A stretch of DNA of 19,280 nucleotides. Source: Dehalococcoides mccartyi (GTDB lineage: Bacteria; Chloroflexota; Dehalococcoidia; UBA2979). This document shows, in pieces, positions 1-7,363 of this stretch. Location of the stretch: assembly GCA_945888895.1 (NCBI GenBank), contig CAMDAY010000014.1, positions 1-19,280 of the forward strand, read 5' to 3'. Within the stretch, counting starts at the first letter, position 1. Each line of letters opens with the position of its first letter. The notes beneath the pieces are model-generated. The model was not told where the DNA came from and made no database searches. It was given only the letters and a program-made list of their open reading frames with translations. The translations under genes were made by a program, and so were the position numbers.

Positions 1-576
1 AAGGTGCTGGAGGGCAACCGCCGCTTCGCCGCGCAGCGCCCGGACGTCCCGTTGCACCTCGGCGTGACCGAGGCGGGCATGCCGCCCGACGGCATCATCA
101 AGACGCGCATCGCCTTCGAGCAGCTGATCGCGGAGGGCATCGGCGACACGATCCGCGTCTCGCTCACCCTCCCGTTCGAGGACAAGGGCCAGGAGATCAC
201 CGTCGGCCGCGAGTTGCTGGACGACATCCAGAACGGCCGATTCCGCTCCGTGCCTCTGAACTTCGGCGAGGGCCTGAACATCATCTCGTGCCCCTCGTGC
301 TCCCGCGTGGAGAACGAGCAGTTCATCGTCCTCGCGCAGGACGTGAAGCAGATGGCGGCCTACGCGCAGGACCACAAGGTCACGATCGCGATCATGGGCT
401 GCCGCGTGAACGGCCCCGGCGAGACGGACGACGCCGACATCGGCCTGTGGTGCGGCCCGCTGGGCGTGAACCTGAAGCACGGCGAGGAAGTCGTGGGCCA
501 CTTCCCCTACGACAGCGTGCTGGAGCAGGCGCATACGCTCCTCGACCGGGTGATCGCTGAAAAGGCAGGGGTCTAA
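1..576 (+). CDS. ispG: (E)-4-hydroxy-3-methylbut-2-enyl-diphosphate synthase, C-terminal part
   Basis: IspG (GcpE) is the [4Fe-4S] enzyme of the MEP isoprenoid pathway that reductively converts methylerythritol cyclodiphosphate to HMBPP. The reading frame is already open at base 1, so the start and most of the TIM-barrel domain lie upstream; the GTG at base 4 is not the start. Visible family signatures are the HLGVTEAG stretch near bases 55-78, the cluster ligands CPSC at 289-300, the third cysteine at 400-402 in MGCRVNGPGE, and the glutamate at 421-423. That glutamate sits seven residues after the third cysteine, matching the Cys/Glu ligand set known for bacterial IspG. The C-terminal reductase-like domain is complete and ends at TAA 574-576. 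Identification is by motif; the family match is clear. Confidence 0.96.
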   Translation, partial: KVLEGNRRFAAQRPDVPLHLGVTEAGMPPDGIIKTRIAFEQLIAEGIGDTIRVSLTLPFEDKGQEITVGRELLDDIQNGRFRSVPLNFGEGLNIISCPSCSRVENEQFIVLAQDVKQMAAYAQDHKVTIAIMGCRVNGPGETDDADIGLWCGPLGVNLKHGEEVVGHFPYDSVLEQAHTLLDRVIAEKAGV

Positions 577-747
577 GCAGAAGCGAGCCGGGAAGCGCTC
601 ACCCTGCCCTCTCCCATAAATGGGCGAGGGTTCTGAGCGACATCTGACCTCCTCCCCCTGTCCGGCCCCCTCGCCCATTTATGGGAGAGGGTTGGGGTGA
701 GGGCCTCTCGGCTCCCTCGTTCCACTCCAACGCGCGATGATGGACGC
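577..747. other. Intergenic region ispG to isomerase, occupied by an inverted repeat pair
   Basis: No gene is seen here. Most of the interval is a REP-like inverted repeat pair (see the repeat entry at 596-703). No convincing SD precedes the next gene's ATG at 748, and no TANNNT box lies just upstream of it. Confidence 0.7.
596..703. repeat. REP-like inverted repeat pair (module A, copies head to head)
   Basis: The 24-base arm at 607-630 is the exact reverse complement of the arm at 668-691. Partial complementarity continues outward (TCACCCTG on the left, TTGGGGTGA on the right). Each arm is itself a hairpin: CCCTC-t-CCCAT pairs with ATGGG-c-GAGGG around 'AA', with one mismatch. The left arm is followed by TTCTGA, as in the related copies at 3801 and 11794. 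The long cruciform could act as a bidirectional terminator after ispG. The resemblance to common intergenic REP-like elements is from general knowledge. Confidence 0.9.
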
Positions 748-1701
748 ATGACCAACAACCGCCCGCCGCCCTCCCTCTCCACGATGTGGGCCATGCAGCC
801 GCGCTTCGAGCGCGACCTCAGCGCGTTCCTCGAACGGGCCGCCGAGCTGGGGTACGAGGCCGTCGAGATCAACCACTCGATGACGGCGGAGCAGGCCGGT
901 GCGATCATGGGCTACTCGAAGCTCGGCGGCGGGCGGATGCCCGTGACGGGCGTCCACGCCCCCGCGCCCCTCGAGCGGCATCCGAGCGCGGGGTGGAACC
1001 GTGAGCTGAACCTCGCGGCGCTCGAGGAGACCGAGCGCGCGCTGGCCGTGCAGTACCACCGCGCCTCGATCGCGCTTGCCGCAGAGGCGGGCACGACGCA
1101 GGTGATCGTCCACCTCGGCGGCGCGGGGTCGAGGCTGCTCGCGGGCGAGCGCAAGCTGCGCTCGATGTACGACCGCCGTGCTTCGTTGCCGGTGGAATGG
1201 AACACTGCAATCGATGAGACAGTCAGGGAGCGCGCCGCGATGGCCGCGCCGTGGCTCGCGCAGGCCCGCAAGAGCCTCGACGAGATGGCGGAGACGGCGG
1301 CAGCGCGCGGCGTCACGCTCGCGATCGAGACGCGGCTCCACTACCACGAGTTCCCGCTGCCCTTCGAGCTCGCCGACCTGCTGACGCCGTACCCCTCGAA
1401 CGTCGCGGGGTACCAGCACGACGTCGGTCACGCCGAGGTGCACCATCGCCTCGGGCTCACCGACAAGAGCGCATGGTGGGATCTGCTCAGTGCGCGCCTC
1501 GTCGGCCTGCACCTGCACGATGTCCGCGGGCTGACGGACCACCGCGCGCCCGGCAACGGCGACGTGGACTACGCGTGGCTTGCGGAGCGCATCGCCGCCG
1601 CGCCCGCCTCGGCGGCCCGCACCTTCGAGATAGACCAGCACGAGTCGGACGAGGACACCGCGCGCGGGCTGCAGTTGATGCGCGAGCACGAGATCGTCTA
1701 G
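748..1701 (+). CDS. Sugar phosphate isomerase/epimerase-like TIM-barrel protein
   Basis: This 317-aa protein fits the xylose-isomerase-like TIM-barrel (AP endonuclease family 2) superfamily, whose members isomerise or epimerise sugars or related polyols with a divalent metal. Candidate metal ligands fall in the usual order: E194 in TLAIETR, the histidine of QHDVGHAEV, the histidines of LHLHDVRG, and E294 in TFEID near the C terminus. The frame stays open back to 697, but that stretch lies in the repeat. The ATG at 748 (MTNNRPPP) is therefore preferred, although no clear Shine-Dalgarno precedes it. The substrate cannot be told from sequence. A methyltransferase follows 43 bases downstream on the same strand, possibly cotranscribed. 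The fold assignment is firm; the exact reaction is unknown. Confidence 0.85.
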   Translation: MTNNRPPPSLSTMWAMQPRFERDLSAFLERAAELGYEAVEINHSMTAEQAGAIMGYSKLGGGRMPVTGVHAPAPLERHPSAGWNRELNLAALEETERALAVQYHRASIALAAEAGTTQVIVHLGGAGSRLLAGERKLRSMYDRRASLPVEWNTAIDETVRERAAMAAPWLAQARKSLDEMAETAAARGVTLAIETRLHYHEFPLPFELADLLTPYPSNVAGYQHDVGHAEVHHRLGLTDKSAWWDLLSARLVGLHLHDVRGLTDHRAPGNGDVDYAWLAERIAAAPASAARTFEIDQHESDEDTARGLQLMREHEIV

Positions 1702-1744
1702 GTTCGCCAGCCGTCGCGAACACGGGCGGAGTGATTGGAGTCCC

Positions 1745-2521
1745 ATGACCCTCGCCTTCAACGATGTCCCGCACATCTACACACGCGTCCGTCCCGAGTA
1801 CCCGCCGACGTTCTACGACACGCTCTTCGAGATGCTCCCCGACCGCGGCGCGCCCGTCCGCGCCGTCGAGGTCGGTGCCGGCACCGGGCAGGCGACCGGC
1901 CCTCTGCTCGCCCGAGGCGCGCACGTCACCGCCGTCGAGATCGGCCCGATCATCGCTGCGTACCTCGAACAGCGCTTCTCGCGGCAGCCCAACCTCACCG
2001 TGATCACGAGCCCGTTCGAGGACGCTCCGTTGGCGGAGGGCGCGTGGGACCTCGTGCTGTCCGCGACGGCGTACCACTGGGTGCGGCCGGACGCGCGCAT
2101 GACGCGGCCGCCGGCGCTGCTCGCGCCCGGCGGCGTGCTCGCGGTGATCGACACGCTCCAGGTGGCGTCCGACGCCGACCGCGGCTACTTCAAGCGCAGT
2201 CACCCGATCTACCAGAAGTACTGGCCGAACCAGCAGTACGAGGACTCCCCCGCGCCGGACATTGACCCGCCGATCCTCGAGGAGATGCGCGCAAGCGGAC
2301 TGTTCGAGGACGTGGAGGTGCGCCGCCAGCGTTGGGACCAGATCTACCCGGTGGACCGGTACATGGACCTCGTGGAGTCGTACTCGAACACGAACGAGCT
2401 CGCCCCCGAGATGCGGGCGAGCTTCCTCACCGACCTCCGCGCGTTCATCGAGCAGGAGCCGGGCGCGAGCGTCCTGCGCCCGCTCTCGATCACGATGGTG
2501 ACGGGACGGCGCGCGGGCTAG
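1745..2521 (+). CDS. Class I SAM-dependent methyltransferase
   Basis: This 258-aa cytosolic protein has a Rossmann-type SAM-binding core. Motif I is EVGAGTG at residues 42-48, the acidic residue ending strand 2 is E65 (VTAVEIG), and the post-motif segment LSATAYHWV lies at residues 105-113. The AYHW signature is common in the methyltransferase type 11 group related to trans-aconitate methyltransferases. The substrate is not identifiable. The start is supported by GGAG at 1737-1740, four bases before the ATG. The TAG stop overlaps the stop of the converging VIT gene in a shared CTAG. The family is secure; the role is not. Confidence 0.88.
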   Translation: MTLAFNDVPHIYTRVRPEYPPTFYDTLFEMLPDRGAPVRAVEVGAGTGQATGPLLARGAHVTAVEIGPIIAAYLEQRFSRQPNLTVITSPFEDAPLAEGAWDLVLSATAYHWVRPDARMTRPPALLAPGGVLAVIDTLQVASDADRGYFKRSHPIYQKYWPNQQYEDSPAPDIDPPILEEMRASGLFEDVEVRRQRWDQIYPVDRYMDLVESYSNTNELAPEMRASFLTDLRAFIEQEPGASVLRPLSITMVTGRRAG

Positions 2522-3276
2522 GCATCGGCGAGGCCGCGCAGCAGCCAGCCCACGGCGAACGCGAGCAGCGCCGCACCACCGCCGAGGGCCAGCGTCTCGA
2601 GGCCCGAGGACCACCACCGGCGCTCGACCACGCGGGCCTTCGCGACACCCGTGCCGAAGAACGTGACGGCGGTCATGCCGGCGCTCCACCAGATGACGTT
2701 GCCGGGGATCGCCCCCGGCACAACGAGGTCGACGACGAACACGACGAGCGGCACCGATCCCGCGAGCATGAAGGCAACGAACGTGGAGAGCGCCGCGCGC
2801 GTGGCCGACTGACCGTCGCTCGGCAGGCCGTGCTCCTCGCGCAGCATCGTGTCCACCCAGACGTCCTCGTCGCTGGTGATGGCGTCGACCACCTGGTCGA
2901 GTGCGTCCCCGGAGAGCCCCTTCGCTTCGAAGATCTGGCGCACTTCCTCCCGCTCACCCTCGGGGATCGCGCGCACCTGCGCGTGCTCCTCCGCGCTCAG
3001 CCGCTCGCGGCGCTGCTCCTCCGCGCGCGTGCCGAGGTAGTTGCTGACGGCCATGCTGAACCCGTCCGCAGCGAGATTCGCGAGCCCGAACACCAGCACG
3101 AGGCCCGCCGACAGGTTCGCGCCGGTCGCGCCCGCGACCACGGCGAACGTCGTCACTGCGCCGTCGATCGCGCCATAGACGAAATCGCGCAGGTAGCTGT
3201 GGTCGGGGCCGCCATCCAGCCGCGCGCGGATCGCCGCGGGCGTATGAGACGCCTCGAGGTCGCGGCGCGACGTCAT
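2518..3276 (-). CDS. VIT family (VIT1/CCC1) iron/manganese transporter
   Basis: This 252-aa integral membrane protein belongs to the VIT/CCC1 family, which moves Fe2+ or Mn2+ across membranes by exchange with protons. The N-terminal family signature is YGAIDGAVTTFAVVAG (about residues 34-49), followed by a second hydrophobic helix containing LANLAADGFSMAVSNYLG. A Glu/Asp-rich cytosolic region (about residues 83-150) then matches the metal-binding domain that separates helices 2 and 3. The last 90 residues hold three more hydrophobic helices. The ATG is seven bases after the DUF309 stop on the same strand, so the two genes are probably cotranscribed. Its stop overlaps the methyltransferase stop. 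Metal specificity is inferred from the family only. Confidence 0.93.
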   Translation of the reverse strand: MTSRRDLEASHTPAAIRARLDGGPDHSYLRDFVYGAIDGAVTTFAVVAGATGANLSAGLVLVFGLANLAADGFSMAVSNYLGTRAEEQRRERLSAEEHAQVRAIPEGEREEVRQIFEAKGLSGDALDQVVDAITSDEDVWVDTMLREEHGLPSDGQSATRAALSTFVAFMLAGSVPLVVFVVDLVVPGAIPGNVIWWSAGMTAVTFFGTGVAKARVVERRWWSSGLETLALGGGAALLAFAVGWLLRGLADA

Positions 3277-3283
3277 ACGGCGA

Positions 3284-3775
3284 TCATCTCGGCACCGGGC
3301 GGGGTTCGAGGTCGGGGAGCGGCGTGCCCGCGTCGGCGCAACGCTCGGCGGTCATGCGGAGCGCATCGACCTGCGTCATGAACTCGGCGATGTCGATGCC
3401 GCGATCCGGCGATCCATGGCGACCGATGCGCTCCAGCGCGCGGCCGAGGAGCGCGGCGACGCCCTGCGGGTTGCCGCGCATCCAGTGCGTATAGCCCGCG
3501 CCGAGCTGCGCGAGGCCCTTGAAGAATTCCTCGTCGCCCGTGCCCTTGCAGCGCGCCCAGCACGTCTCCCAAGCCTCGTGCGCGCCGAAGTAGTTGGCGT
3601 CATCGAAGAAGGCGATCGCCGTCTCGTGCGCCTCGTCGATGCTCATCGCCTCGAAGTCCGGGAGGACGAGGCGCGTCGGGGTGCCCTCCGGCAGCGGGCG
3701 ACCCGCTTCGTCTCGCGGGCGCGGCGGCTTCACCTCGAGCGGCGGTGGCCAGACGGCATCCGGGTCGTTCGTCAT
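3284..3775 (-). CDS. DUF309 domain-containing protein
   Basis: This 163-aa soluble protein carries the DUF309 helical signature: FFDDANYFGAHEAWETCW, then FFKGLAQLGAGYTHWMRGN and a GVAALLGRAL segment. The central AHE-W motif and the GL-Q-AxxxxH pattern are the conserved family features. The biochemical function of the family is unknown. The frame stays open upstream to 3898, but that stretch is repeat sequence, so the ATG at 3775 (MTNDPDAV) is chosen. A TACGAT box six bases before this ATG suggests a leaderless transcript. The VIT transporter begins seven bases downstream, so a link to metal handling is possible, but this rests only on position. Confidence 0.85.
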   Translation of the reverse strand: MTNDPDAVWPPPLEVKPPRPRDEAGRPLPEGTPTRLVLPDFEAMSIDEAHETAIAFFDDANYFGAHEAWETCWARCKGTGDEEFFKGLAQLGAGYTHWMRGNPQGVAALLGRALERIGRHGSPDRGIDIAEFMTQVDALRMTAERCADAGTPLPDLEPRPVPR

Positions 3776-3781
3776 GCCGCC

Positions 3782-3787
3782 ATCGTA
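3782..3787 (-). promoter_or_regulatory. Candidate -10 box (TACGAT) for leaderless DUF309-VIT transcript
   Basis: On the minus strand TACGAT ends six bases before the DUF309 ATG. Transcription starting about seven bases after the box would begin at the ATG. No consensus -35 is visible; that position falls at the edge of the module A repeat. Confidence 0.45.
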
Positions 3788-3800
3788 GCCGTGGGCGGGG

Positions 3801-3847
3801 GAGCCCTCACCCTGCCCTCTCCCCCTTTGAGGGGGAGAGGGTTCTGA
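3801..3847. repeat. REP-like repeat, module A (copy 2)
   Basis: This copy shares GAGCCCTCACCCTGCCCTCT and the trailing GAGGGTTCTGAA with the copy at 11794-11841. Its core is a perfect 12-bp stem (CCCTCTCCCCCT at 3815-3826, AGGGGGAGAGGG at 3830-3841) with a TTG loop. It is intergenic, upstream of both divergent genes. Confidence 0.9.
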
Positions 3848-3913
3848 ATCTCTGTGCGGACGGTGCGAATCACTCGCACCAGCCTGACGCGCGCACATCG
3901 AGTTCCGCCGGGA

Positions 3914-3938
3914 GTGTGAGGAGCTGCGCCCCTCACAC
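3914..3938. repeat. Triloop hairpin between modules A and B
   Basis: GTGTGAGG at 3914-3921 pairs with CCTCACAC at 3931-3938. Inside it, GC-TGC-GC forms the tip, with one A/C mismatch in between. The same tip architecture recurs with different outer stems at 11737-11755, 11917-11939 and 15166-15182. Confidence 0.75.
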
Positions 3939-3957
3939 CTGGTTCCTCTCCCTTCTC

Positions 3958-3996
3958 ACCCCTCCCGCGCCGGGAGGGGCAGGGGTGGGCCGCCCC
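3958..3996. repeat. Intergenic repeat, module B (copy 1)
   Basis: These 39 bases are identical to 11945-11983. They contain a CCCTCCCG-CG-CCGGGAGGGG hairpin and a trailing CAGGGGTGGGCCGCCCC. Module B lies 110 bases after module A here and 103 bases after it in the second island. Confidence 0.92.
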
Positions 3997-4093
3997 ACGC
4001 TGCCACCTCCACGAAACTCGCGGCGAGGAGGCGCGCCGGTTCACGCGGCCCTACTCGAAGCCCACGCGCCTAGCCCGCGTCGGCGCGCGCCCG

Positions 4094-4099
4094 TAGACT
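4094..4099 (+). promoter_or_regulatory. Candidate -10 box (TAGACT) for leaderless proS
   Basis: TAGACT fits TANNNT and ends six bases before the ATG at 4106. No SD is visible there, so a leaderless transcript is the simplest reading. No good -35 is seen 17 bases upstream. Confidence 0.45.
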
Positions 4100-4105
4100 C
4101 GGGCG

Positions 4106-5932
4106 ATGCGCATGTCACGAATGTTTGGCCACACCCTCCGCGAAGCGCCGACCGAGGCGGACACGCCCAGCCATGCCCTGCTGCTGCGCGGCGGATACAT
4201 CGATCAGCTGATGTCCGGCGTGTACACGTTCATGCCGCTCGGCCACCGCGTGAAGCGCAACATCGAGCAGGTCATCCGCGAGGAGATGGACGGCGCGGGC
4301 GCGCAGGAAGTGACGATGCCCGCGATCCAGCCGGCGGAGCTGTGGGACTCGACGGGCCGGCGCGCGGCGATGGGCGACGTGCTGTTCCAGCTCACCGACC
4401 GCCGTGACCGCGAGCTGGCACTCGGCCCGACACACGAGGAGGTCGTGACGCGGCTCTTCTCCGACCACGCCGTCTCCTACCGCGACCTGCCCGTCACGCT
4501 GTACCAGATCCAGACGAAGTTCCGCGACGAGGCGCGCCCACGCGGCGGCCTGATCCGCGTGCGCGAGTTCACCATGAAGGATGCCTACTCCTTCGACGCG
4601 GACGACGCGGGCCTCGACGGCTCGTACAACGCGATGTTCGAGGCGTACCGGCGCATCTTCGCGCGCTGCGGCGTGCCGACGGTGCCTGTGCAGGCAGACT
4701 CCGGCGCGATCGGCGGCAAGGGTTCGCAGGAGTTCATCTTCCTCACCAACATCGGCGAGGACACGATCATCCTCTGCGACACCTGCACCTACGCCGCCAA
4801 CCAGGAAAAGGCCGAGTTCGTCCGCCCCGCCGCCATCCCCGGTGATCCCGCGCCGATCGAAGAAGTCGCCACGCCCGGGGTCACCTCGATCGAGGCGCTC
4901 GCGGAGTTCCTCGGCATCGAGGCGCGCCAGACGGCGAAGGCCGTGTTCTTCATGGCGAAGCAGAACTCAACCGGTGTGACCTACCCCGTGTTCGCGGTTG
5001 TTCGTGGCGATATGGACGTCAACGAGGTCAAGCTGGCGAACGCACTTTCTGTCGGGGGACGGGGCGGCGTCGAACTGCGGCCGATGGTCGACAGCGAGAT
5101 CGCGGCGTACGGGATCGTCGCCGGGTACGCCTCGCCGGTCGGGTTGCCCTCTGAATTGCAGAGTGACGTGCGGGTGGTCGCGGACCTGTCGCTGGACGCC
5201 GCGCCGAACCTCGTCGCCGGCGCGAACAAGCCCGGCTTCCACCTGCGCAACGTGAACCTCGGACGGGACTGGACGCCGGCCGTCACCGGCGACATCGCCA
5301 GCGCGCAGGCAGGGCACGGCTGCGCGCGCTGCGCTGCCGAGGGCCGCGACGGTCACCTCCGTGCCGAGCGCGGCATCGAGATGGGACACGTGTTCCGCCT
5401 CGACACCACGTACACGAACAAGATGAACGTCGCCGTGCAGGACGCGAACGGTGGCCAGCTCACCCCCACGATGGGCTGCTACGGCATCGGCGTCGGGCGC
5501 ATCCTCTCCGCCGCCGTCGAGGCGCACTTCGACGACGCGGGCATCCAGTGGCCCGCCGAGATCGCGCCGTACGACGTGCACCTCGTGGGCATCGGGCTCG
5601 ACCGTGACGCCGAGGCTGCCGCGGACGCCGAGGCGCTCTACGCGGAGCTGACCAAGGTGGGCCTGGACGTACTGTTCGACGACCGCGACGAGCGGCCGGG
5701 CGTGAAGTTCAACGACGCCGACCTCCTCGGCATGCCGGTGCGGCTCACGGTGTCGAGCCGTAATACGAAGGCCGGCGTCGTGGAGACGAAGGCGCGCGCC
5801 GCCGCCGAGGCCGAGAGCGTGGCGCGAGCGGATGTGCTGGCGCGCGTGCAGGCGCTGCGCGCCGAGGCGATCGCCTCCTGCTCCGTCGAGGCTATTGAAC
5901 GGATCGCACGCGCCGGTTCCGGCCCGGCGTAA
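4106..5932 (+). CDS. proS: Prolyl-tRNA synthetase, bacterial type with editing domain
   Basis: This 608-aa class II aminoacyl-tRNA synthetase charges tRNA-Pro. Class II motif 1 lies in GVYTFMPLGHRV (about residues 38-49), motif 2 in FRDEARPRGGLIRVREF, and motif 3 in GCYGIGVGRILSAAVEAHF. Between motifs 2 and 3 is the INS editing domain of bacterial-type ProRS, including CDTCTYAANQEKAEF and the LAEFLGIEARQTAKAVFF stretch. The later GCARCAAEG and GIEMGHVFRLDTTYT segments are also typical. The C-terminal anticodon-binding domain begins near YDVHLVGIGLD and includes FDDRDERPGVKFNDADLLG. The length is normal. The start is ATG 4106 (MRMSRMFGHT); ATG 4112 is an alternative. The 3' end overlaps the converging HD-GYP gene by 41 bases. 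Confidence 0.98.
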   Translation: MRMSRMFGHTLREAPTEADTPSHALLLRGGYIDQLMSGVYTFMPLGHRVKRNIEQVIREEMDGAGAQEVTMPAIQPAELWDSTGRRAAMGDVLFQLTDRRDRELALGPTHEEVVTRLFSDHAVSYRDLPVTLYQIQTKFRDEARPRGGLIRVREFTMKDAYSFDADDAGLDGSYNAMFEAYRRIFARCGVPTVPVQADSGAIGGKGSQEFIFLTNIGEDTIILCDTCTYAANQEKAEFVRPAAIPGDPAPIEEVATPGVTSIEALAEFLGIEARQTAKAVFFMAKQNSTGVTYPVFAVVRGDMDVNEVKLANALSVGGRGGVELRPMVDSEIAAYGIVAGYASPVGLPSELQSDVRVVADLSLDAAPNLVAGANKPGFHLRNVNLGRDWTPAVTGDIASAQAGHGCARCAAEGRDGHLRAERGIEMGHVFRLDTTYTNKMNVAVQDANGGQLTPTMGCYGIGVGRILSAAVEAHFDDAGIQWPAEIAPYDVHLVGIGLDRDAEAAADAEALYAELTKVGLDVLFDDRDERPGVKFNDADLLGMPVRLTVSSRNTKAGVVETKARAAAEAESVARADVLARVQALRAEAIASCSVEAIERIARAGSGPA

Positions 5933-7133
5933 CAGCATGCGGCGCGTGGTGGTCGGTGATCTCGATCAGCACCTCCGGCACCCGCATCACCACCTCGATC
6001 GGCTCGTCGAGCGGCCGACCTGCTGCGTCGAGGAACAGACGCACCGTGGGCGGATCCCCGCCCTCGGCACGCACCGCGCTGACGATGCCCGTCATGCCGA
6101 GGTGCGGACCGGCGGTGATGCCCACCTCCGTCCCTAGCGGGAGCGCGGGGAACGACGCGAGGAAGCGCTGCACGATCTCGCGGTTGAGCGTGCGTCCGGC
6201 GAGCTCCTCCATCAGCGGCCGCGCCGCGGCGGGCGAGATACCCTCGTGCCCCGCCCCCGGCGAGATGATGCGTTCGTAGGTGTCGGTGACCGCGATCACC
6301 TCCGACATCAGCGTGATGCGATCGAGGGCGCGCTGGTCCTCGGCGGTGCGCAGCACGCGGTGGCCACCCTCGCGGCGGTGTGGGTAGCCCGTGCCATCGG
6401 CGGCCTCGTGGTGCTCGCCGGCAACGATCGCCATGTGCATCGAGGGGCCGGCGAACGGCTCGAGCATCGCCTCGCCGAGCACGGTGTGATCCTCGTAGCG
6501 GATGCGCTCCGGGATGCTGCGCTGCGCGTGCGGGATGGCGAGGACGTGACGCGGCACGAAAATCATCCCCACGTCATGCACCAGCGCCGCGCACACGGCC
6601 CGCACGCGCTCACGCGCGTCCATGCCGACGAGCCCGGCCAGCCTCGAGGTCACGGCGGCCACGCCGATAGCGTGCCCGTCGAGGTCGCCACCGGCGCCGC
6701 GATCGACGAGGTACCCGGCTTGCGCCTCCGCCTTCGCGCAGTCCTCGATGAAGACGCGCGCCATTGACGGGAAGTCGGCGGCGAAGCGGCTGCGGGCAAG
6801 CGGGGCCGTCGGGCGAGCGCTGCGGAGCGTCTCCAGCGCGCGGGGCGTGGACAGCGTGAGGAACGGCGCGACGAGAATACCGATCTGGCGGCTGAAGTCG
6901 CGGAGCAGCGGACGCACCGTCGCGCCGCCGCCGTCCAGCGGGGTGGCATCGATGCCCTCGCCCCAGCGATCGTGGATGTAACACCAGATCACCCCGCGCC
7001 CCCGGAGGACATCGAAGGTGCGCGAGGAGACGGGGTGTCCCGCGCGCGCGAGCACCTCACCGGCCCGGCCGACGATGTCACGGGCAAGCGTGGCCCCCGG
7101 GGACACCGGCCGGTCGAGCCGTATTCGGCGCAC
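5892..7133 (-). CDS. HD-GYP domain protein (probable cyclic di-GMP phosphodiesterase)
   Basis: This is a 413-aa cytosolic protein. HD-GYP proteins hydrolyse c-di-GMP. The N-terminal ~100 residues (LARDIVGRAGEVLARAGHPV and onward) resemble the small domain often found before HD-GYP units. The metal ligands are present: H154 in DGHAIGV, H186-D187 in LVHDVGM, H216 in EDHTVLGE, H241-H242 in EHHEAADGTGYP and the aspartate of VTDTYE. The usual HDxGK lysine is methionine (M190, codon 6564-6566). A C-terminal GTEVGITAG...PTVRLFLD tail is common in the family. The GTG at 7131-7133 is chosen because AAAGGA lies six bases upstream; an upstream GTG at 7172 lacks a proper SD. The gene overlaps proS tail to tail. 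Confidence 0.88.
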   Translation of the reverse strand: MRRIRLDRPVSPGATLARDIVGRAGEVLARAGHPVSSRTFDVLRGRGVIWCYIHDRWGEGIDATPLDGGGATVRPLLRDFSRQIGILVAPFLTLSTPRALETLRSARPTAPLARSRFAADFPSMARVFIEDCAKAEAQAGYLVDRGAGGDLDGHAIGVAAVTSRLAGLVGMDARERVRAVCAALVHDVGMIFVPRHVLAIPHAQRSIPERIRYEDHTVLGEAMLEPFAGPSMHMAIVAGEHHEAADGTGYPHRREGGHRVLRTAEDQRALDRITLMSEVIAVTDTYERIISPGAGHEGISPAAARPLMEELAGRTLNREIVQRFLASFPALPLGTEVGITAGPHLGMTGIVSAVRAEGGDPPTVRLFLDAAGRPLDEPIEVVMRVPEVLIEITDHHAPHAVTPGRNRRVRSVQ

Positions 7134-7204
7134 GATGGGTCCTTTGACACGTGACGCCCCCGGGGAGGGCACTCCCCCCGATCATCGGCGGCAATCGGCC
7201 GCGC

Positions 7205-7234
7205 TTGAGGGGCGAGAGGGGGCGGTGCTAGGAT
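7205..7234 (+). promoter_or_regulatory. Predicted sigma-70-type promoter of the nusA operon
   Basis: TTGAGG at 7205-7210 and TAGGAT at 7229-7234 are separated by 18 bases, with an extended TG at 7226-7227. This predicts a start near 7241 and a leader of about 120 nt before the nusA ATG at 7364. Confidence 0.55.
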
Positions 7235-7260
7235 ATCTGGGACGACGCCTCCCTCCAGAG

Positions 7261-7286
7261 ACGTGGGACACGTTCCCACGTTTTTT
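7261..7286 (+). terminator. Terminator-like hairpin in the nusA leader (possible attenuator)
   Basis: ACGTGGGA at 7261-7268 pairs perfectly with TCCCACGT at 7274-7281 around CACGT, and is followed by six T (7281-7286). The T-run exists only for plus-strand transcription. The only upstream plus-strand unit that could use it is the nusA transcript itself, because the gene before it is on the minus strand. An attenuator for nusA is therefore inferred. Confidence 0.6.
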
Positions 7287-7363
7287 GTTGGATGCGGCCT
7301 CGTGCCCACACACGCCCCGGCACGGGCCATCGGGATGATCCGAACAGGCCCCAGGTAGGACCC

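Larger units (their letters stand above)
3776..4105. other. Divergent intergenic region DUF309/proS with repeat modules A and B
   Basis: No gene is supported in this 330-base gap. It holds module A (3801-3847), a triloop hairpin (3914-3938) and module B (3958-3996), plus the candidate -10 boxes of DUF309 and proS at its two ends. Confidence 0.8.

Noticed and set aside
1487..2689. 400-residue minus-strand frame across the isomerase and methyltransferase
   Set aside because: It crosses several real genes on the other strand and has low-complexity Arg-rich content, typical of an antisense shadow.
3801..3996. Possible CRISPR array
   Set aside because: Modules A and B are each present once per island with no regular repeat-spacer periodicity and no cas genes nearby.
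7134..7172. HD-GYP start at GTG 7172
   Set aside because: There is no correctly spaced SD. The GTG at 7131-7133 has AAAGGA six bases upstream.
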